From: Candidatus Gallibacteroides avistercoris
GTDB lineage: Bacteria > Bacteroidota > Bacteroidia > Bacteroidales > CHK158-818
Direction: 5' to 3'
NCBI GenBank assembly: GCA_018714665.1
Contig: DVNA01000186.1
Coordinates: 1-5,927, forward strand
Length of the DNA: 5,927 nucleotides
The notes under the pieces are model-generated. The model saw only the letters and a program-made list of their open reading frames with translations. It had not been told where the DNA came from and did no database searches. Positions 5,340 through 5,927 of this stretch are shown in pieces; position 1 is the first letter of the stretch; each line of letters starts with the position of its first letter. The translations under genes were made by a program, and so were the position numbers.

Positions 5340-5927
5340 CTATTTGTTGGGATTCCACGAAGCGGGGTCTTTTCTCCACTCTTGCAGGGTTGCCATATCG
5401 GCATCGGTAATGTAATGGGTACTGAGAGCTTCTGTCAAGACGGCGTTGTAGTTGCTTAATGTGATGAGCTTGACGTTGGCTTCTTTGAATTTTTCTATGG
5501 CGATGGGGAATCCGTAGGTAAAGATAGCAGCCATACCGATTACTTCGCAACCGTTTTTACGGATGGCTTCTACTGCCTTCAAACTGCTGCCACCGGTGGA
5601 GATAAGGTCTTCGATAACCACCACGCGTTGTCCGGGACGAAGGTTCCCTTCGATGAGGTTTTCCAATCCGTGGTCCTTGGGGGCTGAACGTACATAAACG
5701 AACGGAAGTCCCAGCTCTTCTGCCACCATGGCTCCTTGTGCAATGGCTCCGGTGGCGACGCCGGCAATGGCATCGGCCTCTTCAAAATTTTCCAAGACGA
5801 TGCGGCTGAGCTCTACTTTTATCAGGTTGCGGATGGCCGGGAAGGAGAGTGTTTTGCGGTTGTCGCAATAGATGGGAGATTTCCATCCCGATGCCCACGT
5901 GAAAGCGTTGGCCGGCTGTAATTTTAC
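5340..5927 (-). CDS. pyrE: Orotate phosphoribosyltransferase (5' end outside window)
   Basis: The visible 195 residues, read from the window edge to a TAG at 5342-5340, cover all but the first few residues. The enzyme joins orotate and PRPP to make OMP in pyrimidine synthesis. Near the start is F-T-W-A-S-G-W-K-S-P-I-Y-C-D-N-R-K (visible residues 9-25), a hallmark of PyrE. The flexible loop Y-V-R-S-A-P-K-D-H-G follows. The PRPP-binding motif V-V-V-I-E-D-L-I-S-T-G-G-S lies at visible residues 102-114, with its adjacent acidic pair. The frame stays open to the window's edge, so the in-frame TTG at 5795 is an internal leucine codon and not a start. The gene is first of the visible pyrE / SRPBCC / argH cluster on the minus strand. 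Confidence 0.96.
   Translation of the reverse strand, partial: VKLQPANAFTWASGWKSPIYCDNRKTLSFPAIRNLIKVELSRIVLENFEEADAIAGVATGAIAQGAMVAEELGLPFVYVRSAPKDHGLENLIEGNLRPGQRVVVIEDLISTGGSSLKAVEAIRKNGCEVIGMAAIFTYGFPIAIEKFKEANVKLITLSNYNAVLTEALSTHYITDADMATLQEWRKDPASWNPNK

Noticed and set aside
5340..5795. Short pyrE starting at a TTG near 5795
   Set aside because: The same frame continues to the window edge with conserved PyrE sequence (W-K-S-P-I-Y-C-D-N-R-K), so the TTG is internal and the gene is simply cut by the window.
1..5927. Mobile element, CRISPR array, phage or defence system
   Set aside because: There are no transposase, integrase, nuclease or toxin motifs, no spaced direct repeats and no terminal inverted repeats; the tRNA genes show no duplicated 3' end to suggest an integrated island within the window.

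Overview
This window is ordinary chromosomal sequence from a member of the Bacteroidota, most likely the order Bacteroidales. Promoters match the Bacteroidota pattern (TTTG about 20 bases upstream of TAnnTTTG), Shine-Dalgarno sites are absent, and the pyrE / SRPBCC-protein / argH cluster looks like the one known in this order. I cannot name the genus.

Layout from left to right. The 3' end of a low-molecular-weight protein tyrosine phosphatase gene (1-117, +) is followed by a secreted SGNH/GDSL hydrolase (305-1072, +) that ends in a strong hairpin terminator (1094-1134). Facing it is a membrane-anchored AraC-type regulator with about seven predicted transmembrane segments (1331-2479, -). Divergent from the regulator is a hisIE-type gene (2647-3243, +) with its own promoter. 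It ends at a bidirectional terminator (3266-3299) shared with a two-gene tRNA operon on the minus strand: tRNA-Gly(GCC), then tRNA-Leu(UAA). Upstream of the tRNAs on the minus strand is a biosynthetic cluster: pyrE (5340-5927, cut by the window edge), a small SRPBCC-fold protein (4923-5333) and argH (3556-4899).

pyrE (UMP synthesis) and argH (last step of arginine synthesis) draw on two pathways that share carbamoyl phosphate. The SRPBCC protein lies 6 bases after pyrE and 23 bases before argH, so the three are probably co-transcribed. No convincing terminator separates argH from the tRNA genes, although the tRNAs have an excellent promoter of their own.

The most notable observation is in the HisIE protein. 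Its C-terminal PRA-pyrophosphohydrolase (HisE) half keeps its metal-binding motif. Its N-terminal PRA-cyclohydrolase (HisI) half is full length and collinear with the family, but the zinc cysteines and most of the aspartate cluster are substituted, and the whole protein has no cysteine. The first half is therefore predicted to be catalytically dead or repurposed. I found no mobile element, CRISPR array, defence cassette or phage gene.
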